DNA of 64,000 bases from Cephalopachus bancanus (GCA_027257055.1 JAPVLO010000153.1:3658001-3722000); one strand, 5' to 3'. Counted from the first letter of the stretch, positions 1 to 12,261 are shown. A program made the numbers and translations. The notes: generated by a model not told the origin, from the sequence alone.

Positions 1-496
1 TCTTAAAATATATTGATTTCTGGGTCTCTACTCCCAGAGATTCTGAATTAATTGATCTGATTATGGCATAAACATCAATGTTTTATGAGCTTGCCAGTAA
101 ACGTTCCCCAGGTGATGTGAGGTAGATTATCTAAAGTGTCCGTGATAATGACGTGAGCATGAATTTGACTCACAATTCATTAGAACAGGCCTCTCTGGGA
201 AACTCAGAGTAGATTTTGTTCCCAGAGTCCTGTTCCCAGCAGAACTTACCTTCCACGGGCACAGATTTCAGAGTTGGGCAGGTGGTGGCTCTCACGTTGG
301 TAAACACTCACTTTTTCACCTGAGCTTTATTCATTAGAATACTACATCATTCCATGTTTCTATTTACTAGACATTTGCACATTTGTTCTTATTGTTCTAC
401 AAGTGGTTAAATGCTTACTATGGAAAAGCAGTGTTGCAAACAACACAAAACTCTACACAACGCATAGCTTCCATGAAACCTAGCTTGAGTTTAATC

Positions 497-715
497 ATAG
501 TTACCATTTGTTAAGCACCTTCTGTGTTAGGCACAGAGGTCTCTACATAAGTTCTTATTTTTTTTTAACAGCTTAGAAAACTGTTTTCTATTTACAGATG
601 AAGAAATGAACATTAGTTAAGTTGCCCCAGGCCACAGAGCTAGAAAATGGTGAATCCTGAGTGGGGGGGGGACTCTCAGGCCTGAGCTCTTAACTGCTAA
701 GCTATCTCACCTCTA
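497..715 (-). mobile_element. MIR, antisense
   Basis: TTTGTTAAGCACCTTCTGTG, TTTACAGATGAAGAAATGAA and GCCACAGAGCTAGAAAATGG are the ordered landmarks of a reverse MIR; a G9 run interrupts the end. Confidence 0.8.
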
Positions 716-3486
716 CCCAAAATCAACTGTATGAGAGATCTATAAGACTGTTCTGATTGGTTCACAAAAAGCTTCTTGGTTCACAGTTTTATATACCTTC
801 TAGGTCCCACCGCATCCTTTTCAAGGGTTAAAAGCAATGAAACATGCTGCTGTAAATGCATAACTTGTGTACAGCTCATTGACTCAGGCATGGTCTATTA
901 CCGAGGCCCCCACAGCAGTGTCAGCATTTATAAGAAAATCTTCTAAGGACGCCTTTTCAGTATGCATGAACATAGTCTCATTCCCCCAGTGAAACAGGTT
1001 GCAAAAATCTTACTGTATGCTCAATGTGGCCTTTGCAGAGAATAACCTTCCTGGAGGCATAGGAATCTAAAGCAGTTAAGAGAGGGAAACTTTGCCTCAA
1101 GTATCCAAAACCTAACTTTGCTACAGCATCACTGGCAATCCTCCTTATTCTCTATTTAGAAGATAGCACTGAAGGCTATTTACTGCCCTCTTGGACCCAG
1201 AGGTCTGTCTTCGAGGTTAATATTTCACATGTCCTAATTCAGCACTTCAACTGAGGCAGGCAGAAAGTTCCAAAGGACAAGGAAGTACATTCTCTGTCCA
1301 GCAAAGATATTTACTCGTATATTGCTTTGTTCTCGGGTCTCCTTAATTCCCTTCCTTGTTTCTAATTTATGTGATTCCTTATGAAAAATTAACTGGTATG
1401 TTAAAGTCAACAGGATTATGACTTTTTGAAAACAGTTTATAAAACACAGGCTAAAATCAGTGGGATTTAATAAAGGAAAAAGACAAGAAAAATAGCATAT
1501 ATAACAGAAGAAGGAACACAGACTATACTCAATTTTGAATTCAGCAGCTTATTAGAAATTGATCTTGTGTTGCTGTGTCCATTTCATTAATCATAAAATA
1601 GAGACACATCCTATTTCATGGGGCTTTCCGAATAAGTGTTTTCAGTGCTTAGTGTTTGTCCCATTCTCCGTAACATTAAAAACAGATTCTCTACCATCTG
1701 TGAAATAGGACTATCATTAAGTCTTTAATTCAAGTTACTCCTTTTACCAGCATTTGAGACTGACCAAGCACACTGCTGCCTGCTCTGTATGATCACTCCA
1801 AGAAGATAGGCTTAGAGGTCAGAAGGGGGGAGGATGGTTGGCAAGGGTGTACCATAATATTTTTTCAGAACCCTGGAATCATTAAGTAGTACCATTGCTA
1901 ATGCAATACATTCCTACTGGTAGAAAGGATAAGCAGGTACAGAAAGGTGACAGCCCAACTCTATCCTTACAGAGCCTAGAATGATCATAGTCTACCATGC
2001 TAGCTTTTACAGTATTCAAATGCTAGATATTTTATATGAATCATTTTAGCATGAAACAAATTATAGCTGATTTTTATTAGTGCAAAGGACATAGTGCTTC
2101 TAAGATGACTCATGTGGTCTTCTGGTATATATATCTCTCAGAGCCTTCTCAGAAATCAAGAGAGATGCTGCAAGATCCAAAATCTCTCCTAGTCATCTGT
2201 TTCTAGTACTGTGAAAAAGGGAAATATCTTCATTTTTCAGGGATGTTTGTATTAAGTCCAAAATCCAAGTTAGAGATCTTCGTTCAAATGGAAGTTAGCT
2301 TTATTAATCTAGCAAAACTTCCTTTACAATATTCTGTTCTATATGAGGCCTTAAGAAGCAGTTGGGAATATAGGATCATTTTGTTTCCAGATGTGTCATC
2401 TTATGTCTTTAAGCAAACCTTCTTCCACCCACCATATGTCAGATGATGACTTGGATATTTGACAAGTTTCTAATGGGGGACTTGTTCTTTAAACCTTGGA
2501 GGACTAGAGAACTATCTACATGTGTAACTGGATGTACACTTTTGTTAAAATCTTTCAGTAATCTTGGATATTTCTTTTGTAAAGGAGTGTGTAGTCTTGG
2601 AGCCTCTGGGCAGAGTCTACCTTCCAACTGTTTCAGGAAGCTGAGATACATTTTCAATTGTATGGCCTATAATGGAGACCCACCGTTAATTGTTGCAACC
2701 CAAAATACACATTCATTTTCTTAGAGAATTTATTATGCTAAAAGAACTTTTTCTCCCTGTTTTTTTCCTCCCATGTCTCTTGTAACTGCTCATCTCCAAA
2801 TGGTGAAAGGATATAGTCAAAGGAAATCAAATACCTTTAAAACAATCCAGTGCTGTGAAAAGTTGTATTTAAATGTTGGAGGAGAGGAGTTTTTGTTGTA
2901 AAAACTTACATCAAGGTAGCACCGCTCACTCTGGAGCGCTTCCATTTGGCCCAGTCTGCCAACATTAGACTTATACCTGGTCTTGATTTGGAAAGTAGTT
3001 ATGTCTTGTGTTACTTTTATGACTAAACCCACATGCCACCATCCCCTCCCCTAAAGCTCCCAAAGTACTTTGTGGCACTTCTCAAATTCCTTTCAAATAG
3101 ACTCACTTTAGAGTACAAATGGCCAGATTTAATGAGCTAAGTCTTTTCTTGTCAGAAATAATATCCTGTAGGAAAGTATGATATCAGGCTTCAAAGATGG
3201 GGGACAGACTCTTATGCCCTAGTTACTTTTTCAGCTAGTAATTTCCAACCCGTTCTGGACCATCTTGCCTCTGCTATAAATGCATGCATTGTTGAACCCC
3301 ACATAACACTGACCTAAGCAAGACAGACTTGAAGGTATATTTACACACATACCTCAGATGCCTCCCATGAAAAGAACAGAACGTACTGGAATACATTCGT
3401 ATAATTTTTATTCTTGACCTAGGAAATTAAAAGTGGCTCCGTCAAAGTACATAAATATAGCCTTGAAAGCCAAAACAGTATAGTTT

Positions 3487-3798
3487 TTTGTTTGTTTGTT
3501 TGTTTGTTTGTTTTTGGAGTTGGAGTCTCACTCTGTCGCCCAGACTGGAGTGCAGTGGCTGCTCCCGGCCACCGCAGCCTTGACCTACTGGGCTCCGGCG
3601 ATCCTTCTGCCTCAGCCTTCCAAGTAGCTTGGAACTACAGGCGCGCGCTACCACCCCTGGCTAGTTTTTTTTTATTTATTGTAGAGATGAGGTCTCGCCA
3701 AGTTGCCCAGGCGGGTCTCGAACCCTCGGGCTCAGGCAATCCACTCACCTCAGCCTCCCAAAGGCACGGGATTACAGGCCGAGCCACCGAGCCCGGCT
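3487..3798 (-). mobile_element. Alu, strepsirrhine type, antisense
   Basis: Starts with a (TTTG)n tail, then GAGTTGGAGTCTCACTCTG, and ends GCCACCGAGCCCGGC. Copies of AGTATAGTTTTT flank it. Confidence 0.95.
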
Positions 3799-4923
3799 AG
3801 TATAGTTTTTTAAAACATATAAGGATTGATGTTTAAATGAAGCCCTTGAATCTGTCACATTTATAGTATTTTTAAAGAACAGTTTTTCATAGTGTAAATC
3901 AAAACAGATTAGCATTGCCATTGTATCGTTTGGAGCCCAGTCCACCCTAGTTATTTTAAAAGATCTTAATGTTTATCATCCACTAGGTATAAAGTTGGTA
4001 GCTAGAAAACTGAAACAGAGTAAGGAAGGAACACCGAATCATCACTGGGTAAGCACATTACAAAAAGCAGCTACCATCCCTGTGGTTGGGGGACAATGGA
4101 AAGAAACTGAGATCACCAAAGCTTAGAAGCTTGGAAGAAGGTGTCTTATAAGCCTGCTACTCAGCTAGGGCTGGAGTCCCTGTGCTCTGAGGACCTGAGA
4201 TCCGCGTGGGCTGATGCTGGTGTCTCCAAGAAGAGCACAATGAGGCTAGTTCTGCAAGTGTAAAACCAATTTAGCCGCTGTTTTAGGAAGAAACTCTTGC
4301 TGCTGGGGTGAAAAAGCTCTCTGCTAGAGTCATACCTAAACGAGCCACAAATCTTGAGGAAGCTCATGTGGAGTAAACAGAAATGTATATGTCCCTTCTC
4401 CAGTTTGGCAGTCTCCTACTGGTAGCACCCCCTACTGGTAGAGCTAGCATGCAGTCAGCTGGCAAAGCAGTAGGTTTGCACAAACCTAGGTCCAGCCTCC
4501 TAATGCCAGGCATGGAGGGTGATTCTGAAGCTGAGACAACTTAATCATTGGCACAGACCACCCCTCTAGCCACCTCTCTAGCTACTCAGCATCCATGCAC
4601 ACCGTTCTGCATATTTCAATGTCTTCCCCTACAACTAAACAAGTGTTTCCATCTAAAAAGATGTAATTCACTCATTCAGAGGATGTTTTCTCACCTTCTT
4701 CCCACGCTGGTGAGTAGAAAATAAAGAACCAGGTAATATGTACAAAAGTATACACATAAAAAGCAAGGAAGAAAACATGTATAGCTATAACCATTCTCAT
4801 TATCATCTACACAGATAGCATCTGTGTGCCAGACATTGAGAAATGAGTATCCTACTTTCAAGATTTAAGTCAAGTGGATGCACAGATAAGTAAGTAGAAC
4901 TGTGTGTAAATTTTGCAGTGACT

Positions 4924-4953
4924 GTGTTTCTTTCTTTCTTTCTTTCTCTCTCT

Positions 4954-4996
<43 letters not shown>

Positions 4997-5263
4997 ACCC
5001 CCCCCCCCAGGCTGGAGTGCAGTGGCATGCTCACAACCACCGCAGGCTCTGCCCACTGGGCTCAGGCAATCCTTCTGTGTCAGCTTCCCAAGTAGCTGGA
5101 ACTATAGGCGCATGCCACCATGCCCGTCTAATTTTTTTTATTTTTGTAGAGATGAGGTCTCACCAGGTTGCCCAGGCTGTTCTTGAACCTCTGGGTTCAG
5201 GCAATTCTCTTGCCTCCGCCTTCCAAAGTGCTAGGATTTCAGGTGTGAGCCACCGTGCCCAGC
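4924..5263 (-). mobile_element. Alu, antisense, tail expanded to a CTTT/CT microsatellite
   Basis: The first 75 nt are (TTTC)n and (CT)n followed by C10, in place of the usual tail and GAGTTGGAGTCTCACTCTG. The body resumes at CAGGCTGGAGTGCAGTGG and ends GCCACCGTGCCCAGC. Confidence 0.9.
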
Positions 5264-5680
5264 GACCATGTGTATTTCAAGGGAAGAAGGGAAAGCTTTC
5301 GCGAGAGGTCTTACCTACTGTCTCTAGGATCAAATCTGCAGTGAACATGGCGTGAGGGGAGCTCAGCAATTTGGGAGTAGAAGGTGTGAAAGGGGTTGGT
5401 ATGCAGGAGTGAGAGGAAATGAGGTTGAGGACAAGGAGAAGTAACATATTTAAGAGCCTCACATACAAAATGAAAAACTTCTATAGGTTTGTCCTAAAGT
5501 CAAAGGGGAACCATCACAGGATAAAGTAGAAAAGTTTCCAGCTTTATTCTGATATTTAGAGGAAACTTCATTCGATAAAAAAATCCAGATTACCTCAATT
5601 TGGCAAATACAAACTATGGACTGGAGTTTCAAGGTCATTATGGGAGCAAAAAGTAGAAGGGTTAAAAAGGCTCACAAATA

Positions 5681-5954
5681 GCCGGGCTCGGTGCCTCAGC
5701 CTGTAATCCCGCGCCTTTGGGAGGCTGAGGTGAGTAGATTGCCTGAGCCCGTGGGTTTGAGACCCGCCTGGGAAGTGAGACCTCATCTCTGCAATAAATA
5801 AAAAAGTCAGCCGGGTGTGGTACGCACGCCTGTAATTCCGGCTACTTGGAAGGCTGAGGCGGAAGGAGCCCAGCAGGTCGAGGCTGCGGTGGCCGGGAGC
5901 AGCCACTGCACTCCAGTCTGGACGACAGAGTGAGACTCCACCTCAAAAAAAAAA
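5681..5954 (+). mobile_element. Alu, strepsirrhine type
   Basis: Begins GCCGGGCTCGGTGCCTCAGC; flanked by direct repeats AAAAAGGCTCACAAAT, showing a clean L1-mediated insertion. Confidence 0.95.
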
Positions 5955-6167
5955 TAAAAAGGCTCACAAATGATACAGGTGCCTGATGCATGCAGTAGAT
6001 ACATCCAAAAGGATAAGAAGTAAAGAAATTGCATTTGGTCAGGAGGCCCATTAACAGTTGAAGTTGACTTTCTGAAAATAGAGTTGAGATTCTCAGTCCT
6101 TTGAGAGGAAGGGAATATGAAAAGGCAGGGGGTTCAGGAATCCACCCATTTTAGAAGTTTAATCCTG

Positions 6168-6437
6168 GCCGGGCTCGGTGGCTCAGCCTGTAATCCCAGC
6201 ACTTTGGGAGGCCAAGGTGAGTGGATTGCTTGAGCCCTCGGGTTCGAGACCCGCCCAGGCAACTTGGAGAGACCTTGTCTCTACTAAATAAAAAATTAGC
6301 TGGGCGTGGTAGCACACACCTGTAGTTACGGCTACTTGGAAGGCTGAGGTGGAAGGATCACTGGAGTCCTGCAGGGCAAGGCTGCGGTGGCCCAGAGTCT
6401 GAGTGACAGAGTGAGACTCCAACTCAAAAAAAAAAAA
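6168..6437 (+). mobile_element. Alu, strepsirrhine type
   Basis: Begins GGCCGGGCTCGGTGGCTCAG and ends in an A tail; flanks share AGTTTAAT. The right monomer is shortened before GAGTCTGAGTGACAG. Confidence 0.93.
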
Positions 6438-6800
6438 GTTTAATTCTGAAAGGATTATGAGATGGTCATCAGAGGGCTACAGGGCCATATGGAAGTGATT
6501 TCCTTATTTCTCAGATGAGACATGAACAATTTATAAAGGAAAGCGCCCTCTAGGGAGAAGGGAAGGATACAAAGAATGAATGTCAGTGTGCCCCTTACGT
6601 CAGAGCTTAATCTCACCACCTGATGCTTTTAATGTAGGTAAAAAGCCACTTGATTTAGAATAAATTGTCTGAAATTTAAAAAATAATTATTAGCCTGAAA
6701 TCAGAAGAGTATGTATAGGATATTTAGTTATCATGTTGCTAGAAAGCAAAACTGGGACCCACTGAAACTAATCAAGGCATACAGAATAAAGGTGTTATAT

Positions 6801-7270
6801 TTATTTGTTAAGGCTGCTGTAACAAATTACTACAAACTGGGTGGCATAAAGCAACAGAAATTTGTTCTCTTATGGTCCTGGAGACAAAAAGTAAAAAATC
6901 AAGATGTCAACTGGGTTTGTTCCTTCCAGAAGTTCTGAGGAAGAACCCGTTCCATGCCCCTCTCCTAGCTTCTGGTGGGTGGTGGCAATTCTTGGCTTTC
7001 CTTGGCTTGGAGGTGCATCAATCCAATCTCTACCCACATCTTCACTTCATCTTCTTCTCTATGTCTCTGGATCTCAAAATATCCCCTGCCTTTCTTTCAT
7101 AAAGATGTCTGTCATTGGATTTAAGACCTCCCTAAATCTAAGATGATCTCATCTTAAGATCTTAAATTAATTATTACTACAAAGACTCTTTTCCCAAATA
7201 AAATTGCATTCAAATATTCAGGACATTAAATGAGGTTAGCACTTGGACATGTTATTTGGGGGGTTACTAC
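6801..7270 (-). mobile_element. MaLR-type LTR (MLT1/MST-like), antisense
   Basis: GGCTGCTGTAACAAATTACT, ACTGGGTGGCATAAAGCAAC and GATCTCATCTTAAGATCTTA are landmarks of a reverse solo LTR of the ERVL-MaLR class. No internal coding region is attached. Confidence 0.75.
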
Positions 7271-7329
7271 AGGTGTATAATAAATCATCTCTGTAGCAAG
7301 AATGCAGCTTCTCAGGCGAGATTCATCAG

Positions 7330-7520
7330 TGTAGTGTTGAGAAACTCTGGCTTGGGGCCAGTCTGGTTTAGAAACCTGGTTCTACCTCTTAGCAGGTGTG
7401 TAGTTTTAACATCTCTGTGCCTTGGCTTTCCCTCTGAAACATGAAATACTCACAGGGCTACTATGAATTTTTTTAGAGTTAATACAAATAAAAGGTTAAT
7501 AGTGCCTGGTGCCCAACTAA
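7330..7520 (+). mobile_element. MIR, sense
   Basis: CCTGGTTCTACCTCTTAGCA, TCTGTGCCTTGGCTTTCC and a 3' end AGTGCCTGGTGCCCAACTAA match MIR landmarks. Confidence 0.7.
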
Positions 7521-8878
7521 GTCTTGAATTACGTACGGCTTTGAGTCTTCTACTAAGAAAGACTTTCAGCAGCAAAACAGTTTGTTTCTGTAGCTGCCAA
7601 CTAGTCAGGTGTCTTTGAGCAATAATAATTACTAAATCTCCAAGTAAAACAATTCAGACAACCTTAACCATACATAGATTGTATGCATGCATTTAAAAAC
7701 TGTTAAGATTATAAATAATATTAAAAACTCAAAGGTGGAGGAATTAAGTATTGACCTCTAGGAAAACGGTGAGATCTGTGAAGCAAGCTAAGTGCAATTT
7801 GAGCTGAGTAAAAACTTGAAACTCGTTTTATATTCTTTAAATATCTAAAAAGCAGCATATATTCCCATGCAGCGGGCTTGGTCCTTCAATGAAAAAGCTC
7901 ACATAAATGGGTGATTTAGGCAAAGAATGGAGAGGACTTTTTTTTGGTGGAGAAGTGTACCAATTCATAGGTGGTCTTAACAGGCTTATGGAACAATGGA
8001 TGGCTTTTCTTTGCCTTTGGTCTTCAGTCAATGTAGAAAATTAATCCTCTCATTCTAGCTCTCTCTAGAGCAATGTAGAAAACGTTGACTCCTGGGAGGT
8101 GAAAGAAACTTTTGAAACCTTAGATCACTTTTCATGTTTACAACAGCTGCGTTTTCTTGTTTTTCCTACTGTGATGCATGGGGAAAGGACTTTTTGCAAC
8201 CACTGTTTGAAGGATGGTAATGCAAAATAATAGCACAAAAGTATTTCTACTCAATAAATTGCACAACTGGTACTCCATACATTCATTCCTTTTCCAACAC
8301 ATGTAAATGTTAACAACAAACATGGAAATCTTTTAAAGCATAGTGCTTGGATAGCGCTGGAGAGCATATGCAGAATATTTTTTAAAAACAGTTGTCCATG
8401 TAAATAAGATAAAATGTAAAACTCTACTGTTGTTTCTGCCTTTAAAGTTAGGTGATTTTGTGAAGAACTGAAATTTACAATGCCCAGTTTCAGACACCAG
8501 TTGCAATCTTATCAGGCTCAGCATTCAATTTATTTCTATTTTGCTATGAAACCTAGCAAGTTTTTGATCCTATCTTTAGTACTAGATTTTTATGCCAAAG
8601 TTCTAATACAAAGTGCCGAGCTAGATAATCATTAAATGTTACTAGATATCCAGTGCTTAAAGCAAAACCTATTAAGCACACATGTTCCATTTTGGAAACT
8701 ACAAAGGAAATGGCCTACCCACTCCCCCGCTTTCAGAGTTCAGTCCAATAGAGGAGGAGAAGGAACAAAATGAATCTAAAGAACTACAAGAGAAAGTCAC
8801 TAGTTGTAGGGCTGTTATGGCAGAAAGTCTAGGTTTGCTGCGTTCTGGTCTCACTATGTCTCTAAACTCTGCCTACAG

Positions 8879-9071
8879 GTGTCTGTGGTAGGTTATGTTT
8901 ATTTGAGACGACTCCATTGTAGATCACCTGGTATCACCAAGTGTCCACTGGTGCTGGGGTTTGCTGCCGGATTTCTTGCCATGTCCAACGAAGTGGAAAC
9001 AAGCACAACCAATGGTCAGCCTGACCAACAGGCTGCATCAAAAGCACCATCAAAGAAGGAAAAGAAGAAAG
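8879..9071 (+). CDS. DAB2: DAB2 first coding exon (5'UTR tail plus residues 1-30)
   Basis: DAB2 is a phosphotyrosine-binding endocytic adaptor that links cargo receptors of the LDL-receptor and integrin families to clathrin, AP-2 and myosin VI at the plasma membrane. The start codon is at 8981 (context GCCATGT) and the coding part runs to 9071, ending phase 1 before a GTATGG donor. The encoded N-terminus begins MSNEVETSTTNGQPDQQA, nearly the human sequence. Ser24 and the lysine cluster KKEKKK (residues 25-30) are present; in the human protein these are a PKC site and part of a sulfatide-binding patch. The upstream boundary at 8879 follows a pyrimidine-rich stretch ending GCCTACAG and is inferred; 8879-8980 would be 5'UTR. 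No in-frame stop lies between 8879 and the ATG. Confidence 0.93.
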
Positions 9072-9154
9072 GTATGGAGAGATCCTCTTGAGGCCCATGA
9101 AGAGAGTGAGAGGTGGTTACCTCTGGACAAATGTGAGATTCAGGGTAAAGCGAG

Positions 9155-9453
9155 GCCAGGTGTGGTGGCTTATGCCTGTAATCCTAGCACTTAGGGAGGC
9201 CAAGGCAGGAGGATCATTTGAGCCTGGGAGATCAAGATCAGCCTAGGCAATGTAGCAAGACCCTGTCTTTACAAAAGAAATAAAAAGTTAGCCAGACATG
9301 GTGGCATGTGCCTGTAGTCCCATTACTTGGAGGGGATGAAGAGGGTGGATCCCTTCAGCCCAGGAGGTTAAGATTGCAATGAGTCATGATAGTGTCACTG
9401 CACTCCAGCCTGGGCAACAGAATGAGACCCCAATTCAATATATATATATACAA
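9155..9453 (+). mobile_element. Older Alu with AT-rich tail
   Basis: Begins GCCAGGTGTGGTGGCTTATG; flanked by CAGGGTAAAGCGAG and CAGAGTAAAGCGAG (13 of 14 identical). The sequence is closer to the older pan-primate Alu pattern. Confidence 0.93.
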
Positions 9454-9886
9454 CAGAGTAAAGCGAGAGGTGTCTCTTGCCTTGCTTCAACCTCAGTTTA
9501 ATCTCAAGTTCTCTTAAACAGGAAAGCTGTACTTTGTTAGAAAAGATTGGTTCACCATGCAGGAAGTAAGACACATCTCTGAATCTGTGATTGACCCAAC
9601 TTAGATCCTGCTGGGAAACTCTCACAGCATCTTGATTAGTTAATAATACAACTGTCAATTATTATATGACTATCTTTCAGTAATCTATTTACCACTTTGC
9701 TTTACTAAAGCCACTGTTTAAAAAAAAATTTTATTAGACCCTCTTCTATGGACTTGAAGTAACACTGGAAAGTGCTAGAGTCCTTAATCATTCAAAGCTT
9801 GAGAATATGCCATGACTTGCTTGTCTTTCACTATTATACTTTAATTCTGGTCATGAGACAGAACAGGCCATTTAAGAGAAGCAAAG

Positions 9887-10189
9887 GGCCAGGTGTGGTG
9901 GCTCAAGCCTGTAATCCCAGCACTTCGAGAGGCCGAGGCAAGAGGGTTGCCTACGCTCAGGGTTCGAGACCAGCCTGGGCAACTGGTGAGACCTCGTCTC
10001 TAAAAATAAATAAAAAAATAAGCCAGGTGTGGTAGTGTGCACCTATAGCTCCAGCTACTTGGAAGGCTGAGGCAGAAGGATCGCCTGAGCCTAGCAGGTT
10101 GAGGCTGCAGTGGCCGTGAGTGTGCCACTGCACTCCAGCCTGGGTGACAGAGTGAGACTCCGACTCAAGAAAAAAAAAAGAAAGAAAGA
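9887..10189 (+). mobile_element. Alu
   Basis: Begins GGCCAGGTGTGGTGGCTC and ends in a (GAAA)n tail; flanked by AGAGAAGCAAAG on both sides. Confidence 0.94.
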
Positions 10190-10670
10190 AAGAGAAGCAA
10201 AGGAAGCTACAAACATGGGATAATTCTTACCTTAATAATTTTTAAGAGAATTTGCCCATAATTCCTTTCTGCCTTATCGATGTTAGTAAATTGCATGATG
10301 GCTTATTTCTCTTTCATTAAAAATATGTTTATTACCCTCTTTACTTTCTTGCAAAGCCTTAAGAAAGGCATGGTGAAGAGTATCCTCAACTCCTACCTCA
10401 CATATTCCTATGTTACCCATAATTCAGTCACTTTTGCACTTCTAAGAGTTTAATTTCTGCCAGGCCTAACTCCATTCACAGTGCATAGTGAAGCATGATT
10501 TTTCTCAAAGGAAGTAAGAATAAGACTGTGTGGAGCACTGCACATATGATCAATTATAGTACAATTGGGGTTTATACTACTTAAATTTTGTAGATTCTGG
10601 AGCAAACTTGGTCATAACTAGGACTGGTATTTAAATATAAACTTTATCCTGTATTTCTTTCTTTTCTCAG

Positions 10671-10810
10671 GCTCTGAAAAGACAGATGAATATCTCTTGG
10701 CTAGGTTTAAAGGTGATGGTGTAAAATACAAGGCCAAACTGATTGGCATTGATGATGTGCCAGATGCAAGAGGAGATAAGATGAGCCAAGATTCTATGAT
10801 GAAACTAAAG
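10671..10810 (+). CDS. DAB2: DAB2 coding exon 2 (residues 31-77, start of PTB domain)
   Basis: The acceptor is CTTTTCTCAG just before 10671 and the donor is GTAAGA at 10811. The 140-nt exon enters in phase 1 and leaves in phase 0. It encodes the beginning of the PTB/PID domain: [18 protein letters not shown], then the RGD tripeptide at residues 64-66, which in human DAB2 is reported to bind platelet integrin alphaIIb-beta3. Lysines 49, 51 and 53 of the second basic patch are present. Only the residue after the junction Gly (Ser for human Pro) and nearby positions look changed. Confidence 0.96.
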
Positions 10811-10987
10811 GTAAGAGGGGAAAAGATGCTTTGTCTGTATACTAAGCAAAAATACCTTAGAGAGAATCCTATTAGAAGCTCTTGTTGACCTAAATTTCAA
10901 TTATTTGAGAAACTCTTCTAAGCACATAATTATCTAGTAGTGCCTTATTTTTTTTTCTGAGAAGCCATGAATGTGTTTGCATATTTC

Positions 10988-11072
10988 TTTTTTTTTTTTT
11001 TTTTTAGAAAGTAGGATTTATTGAGAGAACAGAAAATCTCCCACAGTGGGAGAGGACTGAAGGGGTTGCCCA
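10988..11072 (-). mobile_element. 5'-truncated retroposed fragment with poly(T) and 14-bp target duplication
   Basis: A T18 run followed by about 67 nt (AGAAAGTAGGATTTATTGAG...) is flanked by identical 14-bp repeats TGTTTGCATATTTC at 10974-10987 and 11073-11086. Read on the minus strand it ends ..CTCAATAAATCCTACTTTCT followed by poly(A), so it carries an AATAAA about 15 nt from the tail. It is an L1-mediated retrocopy of a transcript end; the source gene is not recognised. Confidence 0.85.
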
Positions 11073-11380
11073 TGTTTGCATATTTCAAGTGCTGTGCTAG
11101 AGACCAAATTTAACCAAGTGTAACAAGACTCTAGATGCCTTTCCCTTTTGGCAGACTCAGCATTTGGTTGAACCAAGCCTATCCCTACCATTTCCCTCAT
11201 TATATGATTCTAAATGCTGTGTCCTAATGTGTATATTATTTGTCACACTATATGTGGAGAACATGGAATATCTTATCTTAGACCCAGTGAGGGTCTGGTA
11301 AAATTTAGGATTCTAAATGGAAATGAATGTTTCTTAGTTTTAGCCTTTCTGTTTGTTTGTTTTTTTAATTTTAAAATTTA

Positions 11381-11668
11381 GCCAGGCTCGGTGGCTCAGC
11401 CTGTAATCCTGCGCTTTGGGAGGCTGAGGTGAGTGGATTGCCTGAGCCCGTGGGTTCGAGACCCGCCTGGGCAACTTGGCGAGACCTCATCTCTACAATA
11501 AGTCAAAAATTAGCCGGGCATGGTAGCGCATGCCTGTAGTTCCAGCTACTCGGAAGGCTGAGGCGGAAGGATCGTCAGAGCCCAGCAGGTCGAGGCTGTG
11601 GTGGCCAGGAGTATCCCACTGCACTCCAGTCTGGGCGACAGAGTGAGACTCCAACTCAAAAATAAAAT
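11381..11668 (+). mobile_element. Alu, strepsirrhine type
   Basis: Begins GCCAGGCTCGGTGGCTCAGC, contains TGAGTGGATTGCCTGAGCCC, and ends GAGACTCCAACTCAAAA. Confidence 0.95.
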
Positions 11669-11998
11669 TTTTTTTTAAATTTAGTACTCTGTCACTAAAT
11701 GACACCAATTAAATAAATAATGCAAAACCTAGAAGAAACCTCTTTAAAGAACTTCCAGTTCAGTTTCCTTATCTTTACCGATGACTATGACAAGGCTACG
11801 ATAATTAGACTTGACCAAGTTTGCGTAGCCAACTAAAGGGTGCCCTGGTTCATGTCTTTCATGTCATCTTTCAGTGCAAATTCATTCATAGATGTCAAAC
11901 CAAGCTGAAAACAAAGCTCATTGTCTTTTAAAATTTTAGTGTTAAAAGCAATGTAGGGTGTTTTAATTAGATTTTTCTTATTTTCCCAACCTCATCAG

Positions 11999-12097
11999 GG
12001 AATGGCGGCAGCTGGTCGGTCTCAGGGACAACACAAACAAAGGATCTGGGTCAACATTTCCTTGTCTGGGATAAAAATAATTGACGAGAAAACTGGG
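11999..12097 (+). CDS. DAB2: DAB2 coding exon 3 (residues 78-110, PTB domain)
   Basis: The 99-nt exon is in phase 0 at both ends, with acceptor CCTCATCAG before 11999 and donor GTAAGA at 12098. It encodes the PTB strand-helix segment with GMAAAGRSQGQHKQRIWVN and SLSGIKIIDEKTG. The residues match human DAB2 as I know it, with no visible substitution. Confidence 0.96.
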
Positions 12098-12204
12098 GTA
12101 AGAATTCATGCTCACTGATACCTATCTGATCACATGAGTATGACCAACAGTTTTTGCTACTTGAATTTTGACTTCCCTTTTTCCTTCTCAAATTTCTGTA
12201 GGGG

Positions 12205-12257
<53 letters not shown>
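12205..12257. repeat. A-run and (TA)n microsatellite
   Basis: A16 followed by about 18 TA units, 108 bp downstream of the DAB2 exon 3 donor. Confidence 0.97.

Positions 12258-12261
<4 letters not shown>

Larger units (their letters stand above)
1..8878 (+). other. DAB2 intron 1, 3' part
   Basis: No coding or RNA gene was recognised. Repeats within it are listed separately (MIR, Alu, MaLR LTR). The stretches 730-3480, 3815-4920 and 7520-8878 show no repeat family or exon I can name. There is no CpG-rich block, so the DAB2 promoter and non-coding exon 1 are probably upstream of the window. Confidence 0.6.
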
